From positions 434,583 through 498,582 of the forward strand of contig NZ_CADFDU010000005.1 of assembly GCF_902833045.1 (NCBI RefSeq): DNA of 64,000 nucleotides. Direction: 5' to 3'. The stretch is from Burkholderia sp. BCC0322. GTDB taxonomy: Bacteria > Pseudomonadota > Gammaproteobacteria > Burkholderiales > Burkholderiaceae. Position 1 is the first letter of the stretch, and the number at the start of each line of letters is the position of its first letter. The position numbers and the translations under genes were made by a program. Below, piece by piece: positions 16,683 through 24,435 of the stretch. Below the pieces are notes generated by a model. It ran no database searches, was not told the origin of the DNA, and saw only the letters and a program-made list of their open reading frames with translations.

Positions 16683-17074
16683 CACTCCCCCGCGCGCGGG
16701 TTGATGGCCAGCGCCTGCGCAACGCAGGAAGCCGGTCTGGCCTGGATCAGTTCGACGGCAAGCCCGTCGGGAAGGCGAAGCCAGTTCCGCCCTTGGGGCA
16801 TCTCCGTCACGCCGAATCGTTGTGCGGCGGCCAGCGCGGCCTCCAGGTCTTCGCACATCACGCCGAGATGGGCGAGCCGGCCTTCAGGGCCTTCGTGTTC
16901 CGGCGCGTGGATGAACTGCAGGCCGCCGAGCGTCCAGTATTGGCGCGGTGCGTCGAGCGTGCCGTCCACTTCGCGCAGGGTCATGCCGAGCACTTCCTCG
17001 AAGAAACGGATGTGCCAGCGGATATCCTTCACCCAGATCGCAACGTGTTCGAGATAGGCTTTCGGGGCATTCAT
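16682..17074 (-). CDS. VOC (glyoxalase/bleomycin-resistance fold) protein
   Basis: A 130-residue vicinal-oxygen-chelate protein. It begins AYLEHVAIWVKDIRWHIRFF, with the metal-binding His in the first strand, continues with the family's LGGLQFIHAPE strand and RLAHLGVMCEDL (second His), and ends near LRLPDGLAVELIQ (Glu). The three ligands fit one VOC unit that would dimerise to form active sites. The family includes glyoxalases, methylmalonyl-CoA epimerases and dioxygenases; beside a MaoC hydratase and a CoA-transferase, an epimerase or isomerase role is plausible but unproven. It overlaps the PanE-like gene by four bases. Confidence 0.85.
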   Translation of the reverse strand: MNAPKAYLEHVAIWVKDIRWHIRFFEEVLGMTLREVDGTLDAPRQYWTLGGLQFIHAPEHEGPEGRLAHLGVMCEDLEAALAAAQRFGVTEMPQGRNWLRLPDGLAVELIQARPASCVAQALAINPRAGE

Positions 17075-18021
17075 GCGGCAGCCTCCTTGCGTTGGCGATC
17101 GGCCATCGCGCGTTCGAGCCCCTTGATGCAGGCGACCAGCGTTGCATTGATCGGCGTCGGCACGCCGTAGCGCTGTCCCCAGCGCACGACCGAACCGTTA
17201 ATGAAGTCGATTTCGGTGATCGAACCCTTCTCCAGGCTTTGCAGCATCGACGTCTTGAAGGTCGCCGGCAGCCCTTCGGCGGCGAGCGTCCAAGCCTGTT
17301 CGGGATCGGTCATCGACAGCTTGACGCCCGCCGCCTGCGCCGCCGCGATCGCCTCGGCCACGGCCGCGAGCGACGTCGCCTTCAGCAGCGGCTCGTCGTA
17401 AAGCTGCCCGTAGGTGAGGCCGGTCAGGCCCGTCAGCGCGCCCGTCGCGACGTTCACCAGCAGCTTGTCCCACATCGTGCCGACGATGTTGTCGCTGATC
17501 GTCGTGGCGAGGCCGGCGGCATTGAACGCGGCGGCAATCGCCTGCACGCGCGGCGTGATGCGGCCGTCGAGTTCGCCGATATGGGTGGTCTTGCCGATCA
17601 CGCCGGATTCGATGTGTCCCGCGCCGCGAAGCACGCCGCCGACGTAAGTCTTGCCGGCGAGCACGCGCTCGCGGCCGACGACGTCGATCAGGATGTCCTC
17701 GTGCCCGAGCCCGTTTTGCAGCGACAGCACGACGGTTTCGGGCCCCACCAGCGATTGGGCGCCGCGGATCGCGGCGTCGGTGTGGAACGACTTCACCAGC
17801 ACGATCACGAGGTCGGCCGCGCCGACATCGTCCGCGCGAGTCGTCGCACGCACGCGCACCTGCCGGGTGCCGCCCGCATCGTCGACCCGCAGCCCGTCGC
17901 GACGCATCGCATCGACGTGCGCGGGCGAGCGGTCGATCAACCAGGTCTCGTGACCGCCTTGGGTGAGGGTGGCGCCGATCGCACAGCCCAGTGCGCCGGC
18001 CCCCAGAATCGCGATTTTCAA
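17071..18021 (-). CDS. 2-dehydropantoate 2-reductase-like (PanE/ApbA family) dehydrogenase
   Basis: A 316-residue ketopantoate-reductase-family enzyme. The start fits a TTG at 18021, because AAGGAG lies about six bases upstream and the protein then opens directly with the Rossmann motif KIAILGAGALGCAIGA. A GTG 27 bases upstream has no ribosome binding site. Further signatures are VLVKSFHTDAAI, the catalytic-lysine helix GTMWDKLLVNVATGALTGL and the C-terminal STEIDFINGSV-like motif (ITEIDFINGSVV). The family reduces 2-oxo acids to 2-hydroxy acids with NADPH. It is the promoter-proximal gene of the operon and divergent from a LysR regulator. Confidence 0.88.
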   Translation of the reverse strand: MKIAILGAGALGCAIGATLTQGGHETWLIDRSPAHVDAMRRDGLRVDDAGGTRQVRVRATTRADDVGAADLVIVLVKSFHTDAAIRGAQSLVGPETVVLSLQNGLGHEDILIDVVGRERVLAGKTYVGGVLRGAGHIESGVIGKTTHIGELDGRITPRVQAIAAAFNAAGLATTISDNIVGTMWDKLLVNVATGALTGLTGLTYGQLYDEPLLKATSLAAVAEAIAAAQAAGVKLSMTDPEQAWTLAAEGLPATFKTSMLQSLEKGSITEIDFINGSVVRWGQRYGVPTPINATLVACIKGLERAMADRQRKEAAA

Positions 18022-18087
18022 TGGCTTCTCCTTGACGTATGGCTTCACGATAGGAGTCGCCGCTCATATCGACAATGCAATGAATAT

Positions 18088-18099
18088 AATGACGTCATT
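18088..18099. promoter_or_regulatory. 12-bp palindrome in the LysR/operon divergent promoter
   Basis: AATGACGTCATT is a perfect palindrome within the 99-base gap between the divergent PanE-like and LysR starts. LysR proteins usually bind near such positions to control both themselves and the divergent operon, so it is a reasonable operator candidate. This is inferred from position and symmetry only. Confidence 0.4.
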
Positions 18100-18120
18100 G
18101 CCTTGGACAATAGTGCGACG

Positions 18121-19053
18121 ATGCCAGCCGACCTGCCCGACCTGAAGCTGCTTCAACTGTTCGATCTCCTGTACGACGTACGCAGCGTCACGCGCGTGGC
18201 CGAGCAACTCGGCCAGAGCCAGCCGACCATCAGCATCTGGCTCGGGCACTTGCGGGAATACCTGCACGATCCGCTTTTCATTCGCACGCCTGGCGGCATG
18301 GCGCCGACACCGCAAGCCGACGCGCTGATCGGGCCGTGCCGGGAAATTCTCGAATCCCTGCGGCGCTTCACTGCATGGGAGATTGCGTTCGATCCTGCGA
18401 CGGCCCAGCGACGCTTTCGCATCTGCATGACCGACGCGAGCCACGTCACGCTGCTTCCGCGGCTGCTGGCCCATGTCCGGGCGCAGGCGCCCGGCGTCCG
18501 GCTGGAAGCCGCACGAATCGACGGCAATACGGAGCGGGCGCTCGAATCCGGCGAAGCCGATCTCGCGATCGGCTATGTGCCATGGCTGGGCGGCGGCATT
18601 TATCAGCAGAAGTTGTATGACCAGGACTGGGTGTGCCTCGCAAACCGGCATCATCCGAGAATTCGCGGGCGCCTCGGGGCAAAGCAGTATCGTTCCGAGG
18701 GGCATGTCGCCATCACGGCGGGAACCGGGGCGCAACTCCTCGAACAGGCGTTGAGACAGGCGCGCATCGAGCGAGACGTCGTGCTGGAGTTGCCCGGTTT
18801 TCTGGGGCTGGGGGCGATCGTCCAGACGACCGACCTGATCACGACGCTCCCTCGTCATATCGGCGAGACACTGGCTCACGCCAGCGACCTGGCGGTTCAT
18901 GCATGCCCGATTCCGGTCGACGGTTTTGCGGTGCGGCAGCATTGGCACGCGCGCTATCACCATGAGGCCGGCAACCGCTGGCTGCGCGGCCTCGTGATTC
19001 GATTGTTCGGTGCAGCGCATCAATCGGCAGGCGACGCGCCGGAACCGCATTGA
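18121..19053 (+). CDS. LysR-family regulator, divergent from the CoA-transferase operon
   Basis: A 310-residue LysR protein of the NodD/DntR/LinR-like group. The HTH segment reads LQLFDLLYDVRSVTRVAEQL, then GQSQPTISIWLGHLREYLHD and PLFIRTPGGMAPTPQ. The effector domain begins near residue 90 (RRFRICMTDASHVTLLPRLL). The aromatic-responsive members of this group control catabolic operons. It is divergent from the five-gene PanE-VOC-MaoC-CaiB-AroE-like operon and is probably its activator. The start at 18121 follows the conserved N-terminus; a weak upstream TTG is also in frame. Confidence 0.9.
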   Translation: MPADLPDLKLLQLFDLLYDVRSVTRVAEQLGQSQPTISIWLGHLREYLHDPLFIRTPGGMAPTPQADALIGPCREILESLRRFTAWEIAFDPATAQRRFRICMTDASHVTLLPRLLAHVRAQAPGVRLEAARIDGNTERALESGEADLAIGYVPWLGGGIYQQKLYDQDWVCLANRHHPRIRGRLGAKQYRSEGHVAITAGTGAQLLEQALRQARIERDVVLELPGFLGLGAIVQTTDLITTLPRHIGETLAHASDLAVHACPIPVDGFAVRQHWHARYHHEAGNRWLRGLVIRLFGAAHQSAGDAPEPH

Positions 19054-19410
19054 GGCTCGATTGAATTCCGTCGAAAGAACCGATGCTCGACGATCGGATG
19101 TTCGTTCGCGCACCGACATCCCGAGCGGCCCCGGCCAGCGCTTCCGCATGTGCTCCGGCGAGGGTGTATTCGTTGGGCGCTTCCTCTTCGCGCGACACTG
19201 CTGCCGCTAGCGTTGCCATCGCAGCAGCGACGAGAGCCGCCTGGTTGCCATGCAGTCGTTCCGTATCGCCATGGCGAAGGTCGTCGAATGCGTTGATCGC
19301 GGTACCGTCGAGCGCAGCGCATACCGTGCACCATGCGTCGGAAGGAAGTCCAGGGTCGATCCTCGTCGTCAATTGCGCATCGAGTGCCGAAGGTCGTCGG
19401 CAGCGTGGGT
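19054..19410 (-). other. gap with a possible decayed minus-strand gene
   Basis: Between the LysR and hemerythrin genes the minus strand stays open and reads coherently: TTRIDPGLPSDAWCTVCAAL, DGTAINAFDDLRHGDTERLH and GNQAALVAAAMATLAAAVSR. Third positions are G- or C-rich. No ribosome binding site is visible, and the frame runs on into the opposite strand of the LysR gene. It could be a remnant or chance. I recognise no family. Confidence 0.2.
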
Positions 19411-19427
19411 ATGCACTAGTGCATTTG
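19411..19427. promoter_or_regulatory. GTGCATTTG-type motif upstream of the hemerythrin gene
   Basis: ATGCACT and AGTGCAT form a perfect 14-base palindrome, extended on the right to GTGCATTTG. It lies about 85-100 bases before the hemerythrin start. The same GTGCATTTG half-site occurs as an inverted pair upstream of the CsbD gene, and TAGTGCA recurs upstream of the GlsB gene, so it may be a shared regulatory site. Confidence 0.4.
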
Positions 19428-19510
19428 CAACTGTCGCGGAGCACGAAGGTTTGTGACCATGTCGAATCCACGGCGCACTGCGCCGGATGCCGACCACCCG
19501 GGAGCCCCGC

Positions 19511-19966
19511 ATGTCCGAAACGATCTTCGATGCACTGCGCGAAAGCCACGAGATCCAGCGCACACTGATGCGCCGGCTGTTACGGTCAAGGCCAGGCCCG
19601 GATCGGAGTATCCTGTTCGAACAGCTGCGCATCGAGCTTGGCGCGCACGAGGCCGCCGAGGAGCGCTTTCTGTACGCTCCGATCCTGATGGACGACCGCG
19701 GGCTTCATCCGTCGCGCGATGCGCTTGCCGATCATCACCGGATGGACGAGATCGTCGACACCCTGCGCGGCCGCGACTCCAGCGCGCGCGGCTGGCTGGC
19801 GACTGCCAGGAAACTATCAGGAGAGCTGCACGATCATCTGAAAGAAGAAGAGAAGATCTTCTTCCAGATCTCCGGAAAGATCCTGCGCGATACAGAGAAG
19901 TCGGCGCTCGCGAAGCGATACCGGAACGACTATCGGCGCATGCACGCGCGGCTGGCGGACGAATAG
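19511..19966 (+). CDS. hemerythrin HHE-domain protein
   Basis: A 151-residue four-helix protein of the hemerythrin/HHE cation-binding family. Candidate di-iron ligands are spaced as expected: His in LRESHEIQR, His-Glu in GAHEAAEERF, His-His in LADHHRMDEIVD, and His with Glu residues in LHDHLKEEEKIFF. The family binds a non-haem di-iron centre and serves in oxygen or NO sensing, iron-sulfur repair (YtfE-like) or stress resistance. The ATG at 19511 follows the usual N-terminus; the ribosome binding site is weak. A palindromic motif shared with other stress genes lies upstream. Confidence 0.88.
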   Translation: MSETIFDALRESHEIQRTLMRRLLRSRPGPDRSILFEQLRIELGAHEAAEERFLYAPILMDDRGLHPSRDALADHHRMDEIVDTLRGRDSSARGWLATARKLSGELHDHLKEEEKIFFQISGKILRDTEKSALAKRYRNDYRRMHARLADE

Positions 19967-20003
19967 CCGCCGGCGACGTCATCCTCTACCCGGACGGCAC
20001 ATC

Positions 20004-21128
20004 ATGAAAACCTTCCACTGCGGCCAATGTTCGCAACTGGTGTTCTTCGAGAACGTGAAGTGCGAGCGCTGCGACGCACTGCTCGGCTATCTGCCGGACG
20101 TCGGCGAAGTCGGCGCGTTCGAGCCCGCGGGCGACGGAACATGGCGCAGCCTGCACGCGGCCGCGCCCGGGAAACGCTATCGGCAATGCGCCAACTACGC
20201 GATGGAGCATGTTTGCAACTGGATGATTCCGGCGGAAAGCGACGACGCGCTGTGCCGCGCATGCGTGCTCACCGAGACGATCCCGAACCTGTCGTCTCCC
20301 GACAACCGGCTGCTGTGGTTCCGGCTCGAGGCCGCGAAGCGACGGCTGCTCTATACGCTCCTCGTGCTGGGCTTGCCGGTGGAATCGCGCGCGCAGCAAC
20401 CGGCGCGCGGGATGAGCTTCGCATTCAAGGCGTCGTCGGACACCGAGCGCGTCATGACCGGCCATGCGAACGGCCTCATCACGGTGAACCTCGACGAAGC
20501 AGACGACGCGAAGCGGGAGCGGATCCGCGCGGACATGCGCGAGCCCTATCGCACCTTGCTCGGCCACTTCCGGCATGAAATCGGCCACTACTACTTCGAC
20601 CGCCTCGTGAGCGGCAGCCGCTGGATCGAACCGTTTCGCGCCTGTTTCGGCGACGAGCGCGCCGATTACCAGGCGGCGCTCGACGCACATTATGCCAACG
20701 GCGAACCCGCAGGCTGGGAGAACGCGTACGTCAGCGAGTACGCGACGATGCACCCGTGGGAAGACTGGGCCGAAACGTGGGCGCACTACCTGCATATCGT
20801 CGATACGCTCGATACCGCGACCGCGTGCGGGCTCGTGCTTGCCCCTGACGACGCGAGCCTGCCGACGCTGGCCGACCAGACGTCCGTCGACGAAGCGAGC
20901 TTCAGCAGCCTGATGCGGCGCTGGTTCCCGCTGACTTACGCGCTGAACAGCCTGAACCGCAGCATGGGGACGCCGGACGCCTATCCGTTCGTGCTGGCGC
21001 CTGCAGTCGTCGCGAAGCTGCGCTTCGTGCACGATGTCGTGACCGCGTCGGGCGACGCGACGGCGGCCCAGCCGTCGCTCGTCGCGTATGCGGCGGGGAG
21101 CGGGGCGGAGCCGGACAGCGTGCGGTAG
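20004..21128 (+). CDS. putative zinc-binding metallopeptidase with N-terminal zinc ribbon
   Basis: A 374-residue cytoplasmic protein. The N-terminus carries zinc-ribbon cysteine pairs (Cys6/Cys9 in HCGQCS, Cys20/Cys23 in CERC), and another Cys-rich stretch (CANYAMEHVCNW ... CRAC) follows. The catalytic motif is HEIGHYYFDRL near residue 191, a gluzincin-type HExxH with the third ligand likely in EWAETWAHYLH-like text (DWAETWAHYLHI). It matches the uncharacterised zinc-ribbon/zinc-peptidase family found in proteobacteria. Substrates are unknown. It begins 37 bases after the hemerythrin gene on the same strand and may be cotranscribed with it. Confidence 0.85.
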   Translation: MKTFHCGQCSQLVFFENVKCERCDALLGYLPDVGEVGAFEPAGDGTWRSLHAAAPGKRYRQCANYAMEHVCNWMIPAESDDALCRACVLTETIPNLSSPDNRLLWFRLEAAKRRLLYTLLVLGLPVESRAQQPARGMSFAFKASSDTERVMTGHANGLITVNLDEADDAKRERIRADMREPYRTLLGHFRHEIGHYYFDRLVSGSRWIEPFRACFGDERADYQAALDAHYANGEPAGWENAYVSEYATMHPWEDWAETWAHYLHIVDTLDTATACGLVLAPDDASLPTLADQTSVDEASFSSLMRRWFPLTYALNSLNRSMGTPDAYPFVLAPAVVAKLRFVHDVVTASGDATAAQPSLVAYAAGSGAEPDSVR

Positions 21129-21286
21129 ACGTCCGGGCCTGGCGAGGCCCGACACGGTTCGCATACGGACAAGACACGCGGCATGCGAGCGTCGTGCATG
21201 TCGCAAATGTTTCGTGCCAACGGCGAGTGCGTTTCACGCAGGATGGGCCTGCGCGGGCGCCCCGCTTTTTTCAAGGAGAATTCCCG

Positions 21287-21508
21287 ATGAAGTTCCTCTC
21301 GATCGCAGTGGCGTGCATCGCGTTGTCGGCCGCTTCCGTGTCGGCTCAGGCGGCCGGATGCCTGAAGGGCGCGGCGGTGGGCGGGGTGGCCGGGCACGTC
21401 GCCGGCCATCATGGCGTGGTCGGTGCGGCGGCGGGATGTGCGATCGGCCATCACCATGCGGCGAAGAAGGCGAAAGAGGCGAGTGCGGCGGCCGCCGCGT
21501 CGCAGTGA
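21287..21508 (+). CDS. small exported Gly/Ala/His-rich protein
   Basis: A 73-residue protein with a signal peptide (MKFLSIAVACIALSAASVSA, cleavage near AQA/A). The mature part has glycine-zipper-like repeats (GAAVGGVAGHVAGHHGVVG) and two cysteines, then a Lys/Ala-rich tail. The glycine-zipper pattern suggests a small membrane-associated or periplasmic protein, perhaps stress-related. The CAAGGAG ribosome binding site decides the start. Paralogues of this kind are common in Burkholderia, but no activity is known. Confidence 0.75.
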   Translation: MKFLSIAVACIALSAASVSAQAAGCLKGAAVGGVAGHVAGHHGVVGAAAGCAIGHHHAAKKAKEASAAAAASQ

Positions 21509-21646
21509 CGCAGTGACGCGACGGGACGAGCGGCTGCAACCTGTTGCCGCTCGTCCGTTCCCGCCGGGTGGCCATGGCGGCAATCCGGATGGCGCTCCTG
21601 CGGCCCCTTCGTCGAACCGCGCAAGATCGGCGCCGAGGATGCGGCG

Positions 21647-22693
21647 TCAGGGGCTCGCGATCGCCGCGGCGTCGCGGCGGCGGTATCGGAAAAACGACCA
21701 CATCATCGCGGTTGCGTCCGGCCCTTCCGCGGCATGAAACGGCACGCGAGCGTCGCCGCCGCTCCACGCGTGACCGAGCCTGCGGACGATGCAGACACGC
21801 ACGATGCAGCGGCCGCCGCGCCGATGGTCGACGACCAGCCGGTCGCCTCGATCCGACACGGTGCGCGTCCCGCTGATGGGCTCGCCCTCCGCGTCGATGA
21901 AATGATTGACGCGCAACCATTGACGTGCCGCCTGTTCCGCGTTGATCTTCGCAACGACGCCGTCCCGTTCGCCGTGCACGATCAGCGCCGGCATGCCGGG
22001 GTAGTCACGCACGCAGACGGCCGCATCGACGAGCTGCACCGGATCGGCGCGGCTGCCGTACTGCATCACCTTCAACGCGTCGAGCGATGAGCGGGCGGCA
22101 GCGGAAACGGCGCCCGAATGAAGCGCCACGGCCGCGAACAGCGCAGGGTCGTGCAGTGCGAGTTGCGCGGCAAGCCCCGCGCCGGCGGACAATCCCGCGA
22201 CGTAGACGCGGCCGGGATCGAACGCATGCTGCTTGACGATCGCCCGGATCAGCGACGCGATCGCATCCGCGTCCGAGCCGGCGGCCGGCTCGGGCGGGTC
22301 GAACCAGTTCCAGCAGCGATGGGGGTGCCTGCTTTTCGATTGTTCGGGCAGGAGTACGGAAAAGCCGAAGCGATTGGCGGCACGATCGATCCGCGTGCCG
22401 AGCGCGAACGACTCGGCCGTCTGCTTGCAGCCGTGCAGCATGACGACGAGCGGGCCATGGCGTGGCGCGCTGCGCGGGCGATACAGCGAGTAGGTGACGT
22501 GATTGACGAAACGGCCGGGCGCCGGCGGCGAAGAGAAGAACGAGCGGGCCCATACGCCGTCGGTGGACAGCGCGGGCTGCTTGCCGGAAGCAGGCTTCGC
22601 GCGCGGCGCGGCCGTGCGTCGCACGGCCTTTCTCCTGGGCGGCGAAGCGAACGGATTCAATCTCAGCCAGAGACTCACCGGTTTTCGCGGCAT
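21647..22693 (-). CDS. PHB depolymerase-family esterase (LpqC-like)
   Basis: A 348-residue alpha/beta hydrolase of the extracellular-PHB-depolymerase/feruloyl-esterase group. The oxyanion region is VVMLHGCKQTAESFALGTRI, the nucleophile elbow GLSAGAG with Ser169, and the likely catalytic histidine lies in RLGHAWSGG near the C-terminus. WNWFDP, after HRCW, is a family signature. No signal peptide is evident; a basic N-terminus precedes the domain. It may cleave short-chain polyesters or other esters. It is near several stress genes but has its own spacing, so operon membership is unclear. Confidence 0.88.
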   Translation of the reverse strand: MPRKPVSLWLRLNPFASPPRRKAVRRTAAPRAKPASGKQPALSTDGVWARSFFSSPPAPGRFVNHVTYSLYRPRSAPRHGPLVVMLHGCKQTAESFALGTRIDRAANRFGFSVLLPEQSKSRHPHRCWNWFDPPEPAAGSDADAIASLIRAIVKQHAFDPGRVYVAGLSAGAGLAAQLALHDPALFAAVALHSGAVSAAARSSLDALKVMQYGSRADPVQLVDAAVCVRDYPGMPALIVHGERDGVVAKINAEQAARQWLRVNHFIDAEGEPISGTRTVSDRGDRLVVDHRRGGRCIVRVCIVRRLGHAWSGGDARVPFHAAEGPDATAMMWSFFRYRRRDAAAIASP

Positions 22694-22754
22694 GATCAGT
22701 GAGCGGCATGCGGCGTCGCATGCCGGTTGGTGATGAAGGGCACGCGGTCGGCCG

Positions 22755-23009
22755 TCAGGCCGCGCGATTGAACAGACGGATCACGAACAGCAGGATCACG
22801 GCGCCGATGACGGCGATGATGATCGAGCCGAGAATGCCGCTGAAGCCGATGCCGAGCAACCCGGCGAGCCAGCCGCCGATCACTGCGCCGACGATGCCGA
22901 CCACGATGTCGATCAGCAAGCCGAAGCCTCCGCCCTTGACAAGGACACCCGCGAGCCAGCCGGCGATTGCGCCGATGACCAGCCATACGATCAAGCCATG
23001 TACGTCCAT
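22755..23009 (-). CDS. GlsB/YeaQ/YmgE-family stress membrane protein
   Basis: An 84-residue membrane protein with three hydrophobic, glycine-rich segments: IVWLVIGAIAGWLAGVLVKG, LLIDIVVGIVGAVIGGWLAG and LGSIIIAVIGAVILLFVIRL. Length and GxxxG spacing match the transglycosylase-associated YeaQ/YmgE family, induced by envelope or general stress in many bacteria. The start follows a GAAGGAAA motif. A TAGTGCA motif lies about 103 bases upstream on the coding strand, shared with the hemerythrin and CsbD promoters. Confidence 0.9.
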   Translation of the reverse strand: MDVHGLIVWLVIGAIAGWLAGVLVKGGGFGLLIDIVVGIVGAVIGGWLAGLLGIGFSGILGSIIIAVIGAVILLFVIRLFNRAA

Positions 23010-23111
23010 GATGTTTCCATTTCCTTCGGATCGACGACAGATTCGTGAAACGGGATCTGTTCGGCGGTCCACGCAATATAGGACAGAACGCGGCGCGGAA
23101 TCGCCTCTTTT

Positions 23112-23118
23112 TGCACTA
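23112..23118 (-). promoter_or_regulatory. TAGTGCA motif upstream of the GlsB gene
   Basis: On the minus strand TAGTGCA is followed by AAAAAGAGG, about 103 bases before the GlsB ATG. The heptamer recurs at 19417-19423 and 24348-24354 near other stress genes. A seven-base match alone is weak evidence. Confidence 0.3.
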
Positions 23119-23226
23119 CACGGCGACGCCGTTCCGCACGATTGAAATGGCCCGAAGAAATCGGACCGGTCGGCCGGGCCTCCAGTAGAAGCGGCCGTTG
23201 CGGCACGCACCCCGGTCTGCGCCGAT

Positions 23227-23538
23227 CTACTTCTGCATGATGTCCCGCGTCATTCGCCCGATCAACGTGACCAGCCCGGCGCGAACGGCTGTCGTCACGA
23301 GCCGCCGCGGTCCCAGGATGACGAAACCGGCCAGCGCCACCGCGACGGCTGCGCCGGTCGACCCGCCGAGGGTCGGCAGCTTCACCGCCGGATATTCGGC
23401 GATGTCGCCGGGACGGCCCCGCCGAGTCATTTCGGCGACGTGGTTCGACGCGGACAGTTCGGCCCGGGTCGCCGCCATGCGGGCCAGCAGGACACGCCGC
23501 ATCGACTCCGGCGAACCGTCGGGGATTCGGCTTTTCAT
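23227..23538 (-). CDS. small membrane protein downstream of a YqjE-like gene
   Basis: A 103-residue protein with a charged N-terminal half (MRRVLLARMAATRAELSASN) and one hydrophobic segment (GAAVAVALAGFVILGP). The layout resembles the YqjK/YqjD-type proteins that accompany YqjE. The ATG at 23538 shares a base with the stop of the upstream gene (TGATG), so the pair is translationally coupled; a GTG one codon upstream is also possible. It is probably an inner-membrane protein of unknown function in a CsbD-YqjE-YqjK-like stress cluster. Confidence 0.75.
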   Translation of the reverse strand: MKSRIPDGSPESMRRVLLARMAATRAELSASNHVAEMTRRGRPGDIAEYPAVKLPTLGGSTGAAVAVALAGFVILGPRRLVTTAVRAGLVTLIGRMTRDIMQK

Positions 23539-23909
23539 CACAGGCTCTCTTTGACGGTCTGGATGTCGCGCTGCAATTCCTCGGTCAGGACGGAAAACGT
23601 GCCGCGCTCGTCACGCATGCGCACCGCCGCGAAGGAGGCGACGGACACGCACACCCAGAACCCGGCGACGACCCAGGATGTTTCGATCAGGTACGGCGTT
23701 CGCGCGGCGCTGACGATCGCCGCCACGCACACGAAGGCCAGCCCGAACGTGACGCTCAGGCCGAGCAGCGCATACAGCATCAGATCGCGCAGGAAGTACT
23801 TCCTGGCGAGATCGAATTCGATCGCCGCGAGACTCGCGTAATCGGTCAGGCGCGCGACCGAGAATTGCGCGACATCCTGCCATTTCCTGATTCTTGAAAG
23901 CAAAACCAT
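23538..23909 (-). CDS. YqjE-type phage-holin-family membrane protein
   Basis: A 123-residue protein with two adjacent transmembrane helices (DLMLYALLGLSVTFGLAFVC and TSWVVAGFWVCVSVASFAAV) flanked by an amphipathic N-terminus and a charged C-terminus. This matches the YqjE/holin-like superfamily III pattern; such chromosomal genes are not phage but sit with YqjD/YqjK and CsbD-like genes and associate with ribosome or envelope stress. The ATG at 23909 is chosen because GGAG lies about seven bases upstream; an upstream TTG is less likely. It overlaps the next gene by one base. Confidence 0.8.
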   Translation of the reverse strand: MVLLSRIRKWQDVAQFSVARLTDYASLAAIEFDLARKYFLRDLMLYALLGLSVTFGLAFVCVAAIVSAARTPYLIETSWVVAGFWVCVSVASFAAVRMRDERGTFSVLTEELQRDIQTVKESL

Positions 23910-23961
23910 GACATGCTCCGATGATGACTTCAACGCATGCCGTCGGGCTCGCGACAGCCGA

Positions 23962-24210
23962 TCAGCGCTTCGACCACATTGCGCCGATGATGAAACTCAC
24001 CGCCGCGACGGTCGCCAATGCCGCAATCGGATTGCTTGCGGCAACGTCGCGCACCTGCTCGAGCGCCTCGCCATAGGATTGCTGAACCGCGCCGGCCACC
24101 TGACGCGCCTTTCCCTCGAACTGCATGTCGGTACTGCCCGTGGCGTCCCCCACCGCTTCCTGCGCCTTGCCCGCGAGCTTCTGTACCGTGCCTTCCGTCT
24201 TTTCGAACAT
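23962..24210 (-). CDS. CsbD-like stress protein with C-terminal membrane anchor
   Basis: An 82-residue protein. The first 45 residues are a CsbD-type repeat (GTVQKLAGKAQEAVGDATGS then MQFEGKARQVAGAVQQSYGE). The last 25 are a hydrophobic helix (PIAALATVAAVSFIIGAMWS), giving the YqjD/ElaB-like tail-anchored layout. The family is induced by general stress and, in the anchored form, can dock on ribosomes. GAGG six bases before the ATG at 24210 decides the start over an ATG 15 bases upstream. It is the first gene of a three-gene unit with the YqjE-like and small membrane protein genes. Confidence 0.82.
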   Translation of the reverse strand: MFEKTEGTVQKLAGKAQEAVGDATGSTDMQFEGKARQVAGAVQQSYGEALEQVRDVAASNPIAALATVAAVSFIIGAMWSKR

Positions 24211-24329
24211 GATCGACCTCGTCATTCAATCGGGTTGCCTGACTATCGGGACAACGCTGGATCACATCCGTGAAGCCATCCGATATCCCGTGGCTCAGTG
24301 TAGAGAGGCTGCGGCGTGCGGGTCATGTT

Positions 24330-24358
24330 CAAATGCACCGGGACGGGTAGTGCATTTG
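24330..24358. promoter_or_regulatory. inverted GTGCATTTG repeat upstream of the CsbD operon
   Basis: CAAATGCAC and GTGCATTTG form a perfect 9-bp inverted repeat with an 11-base spacer, starting 120 bases before the CsbD start. The half-site is identical to that upstream of the hemerythrin gene at 19411-19427. A dimeric regulator site is plausible; the regulator is unknown. Confidence 0.5.
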
Positions 24359-24435
24359 AGGGGGGCGGTGACGAATCGCGTCGCATTGACTGCCGACGGT
24401 TGGGGGCGAACGCGGCGCGCGCGGCCGGGGGCGGC

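Noticed and set aside
18088-18099. AATGACGTCATT as a CRE/CREB-like site
   Set aside because: That factor class is eukaryotic; in this context it is better read as a possible LysR-region palindrome.
23538-23909. phage holin suggesting a prophage
   Set aside because: The holin-family match is of the chromosomal YqjE type, sitting with CsbD-like and YqjK-like genes; there are no phage structural or integrase genes nearby.
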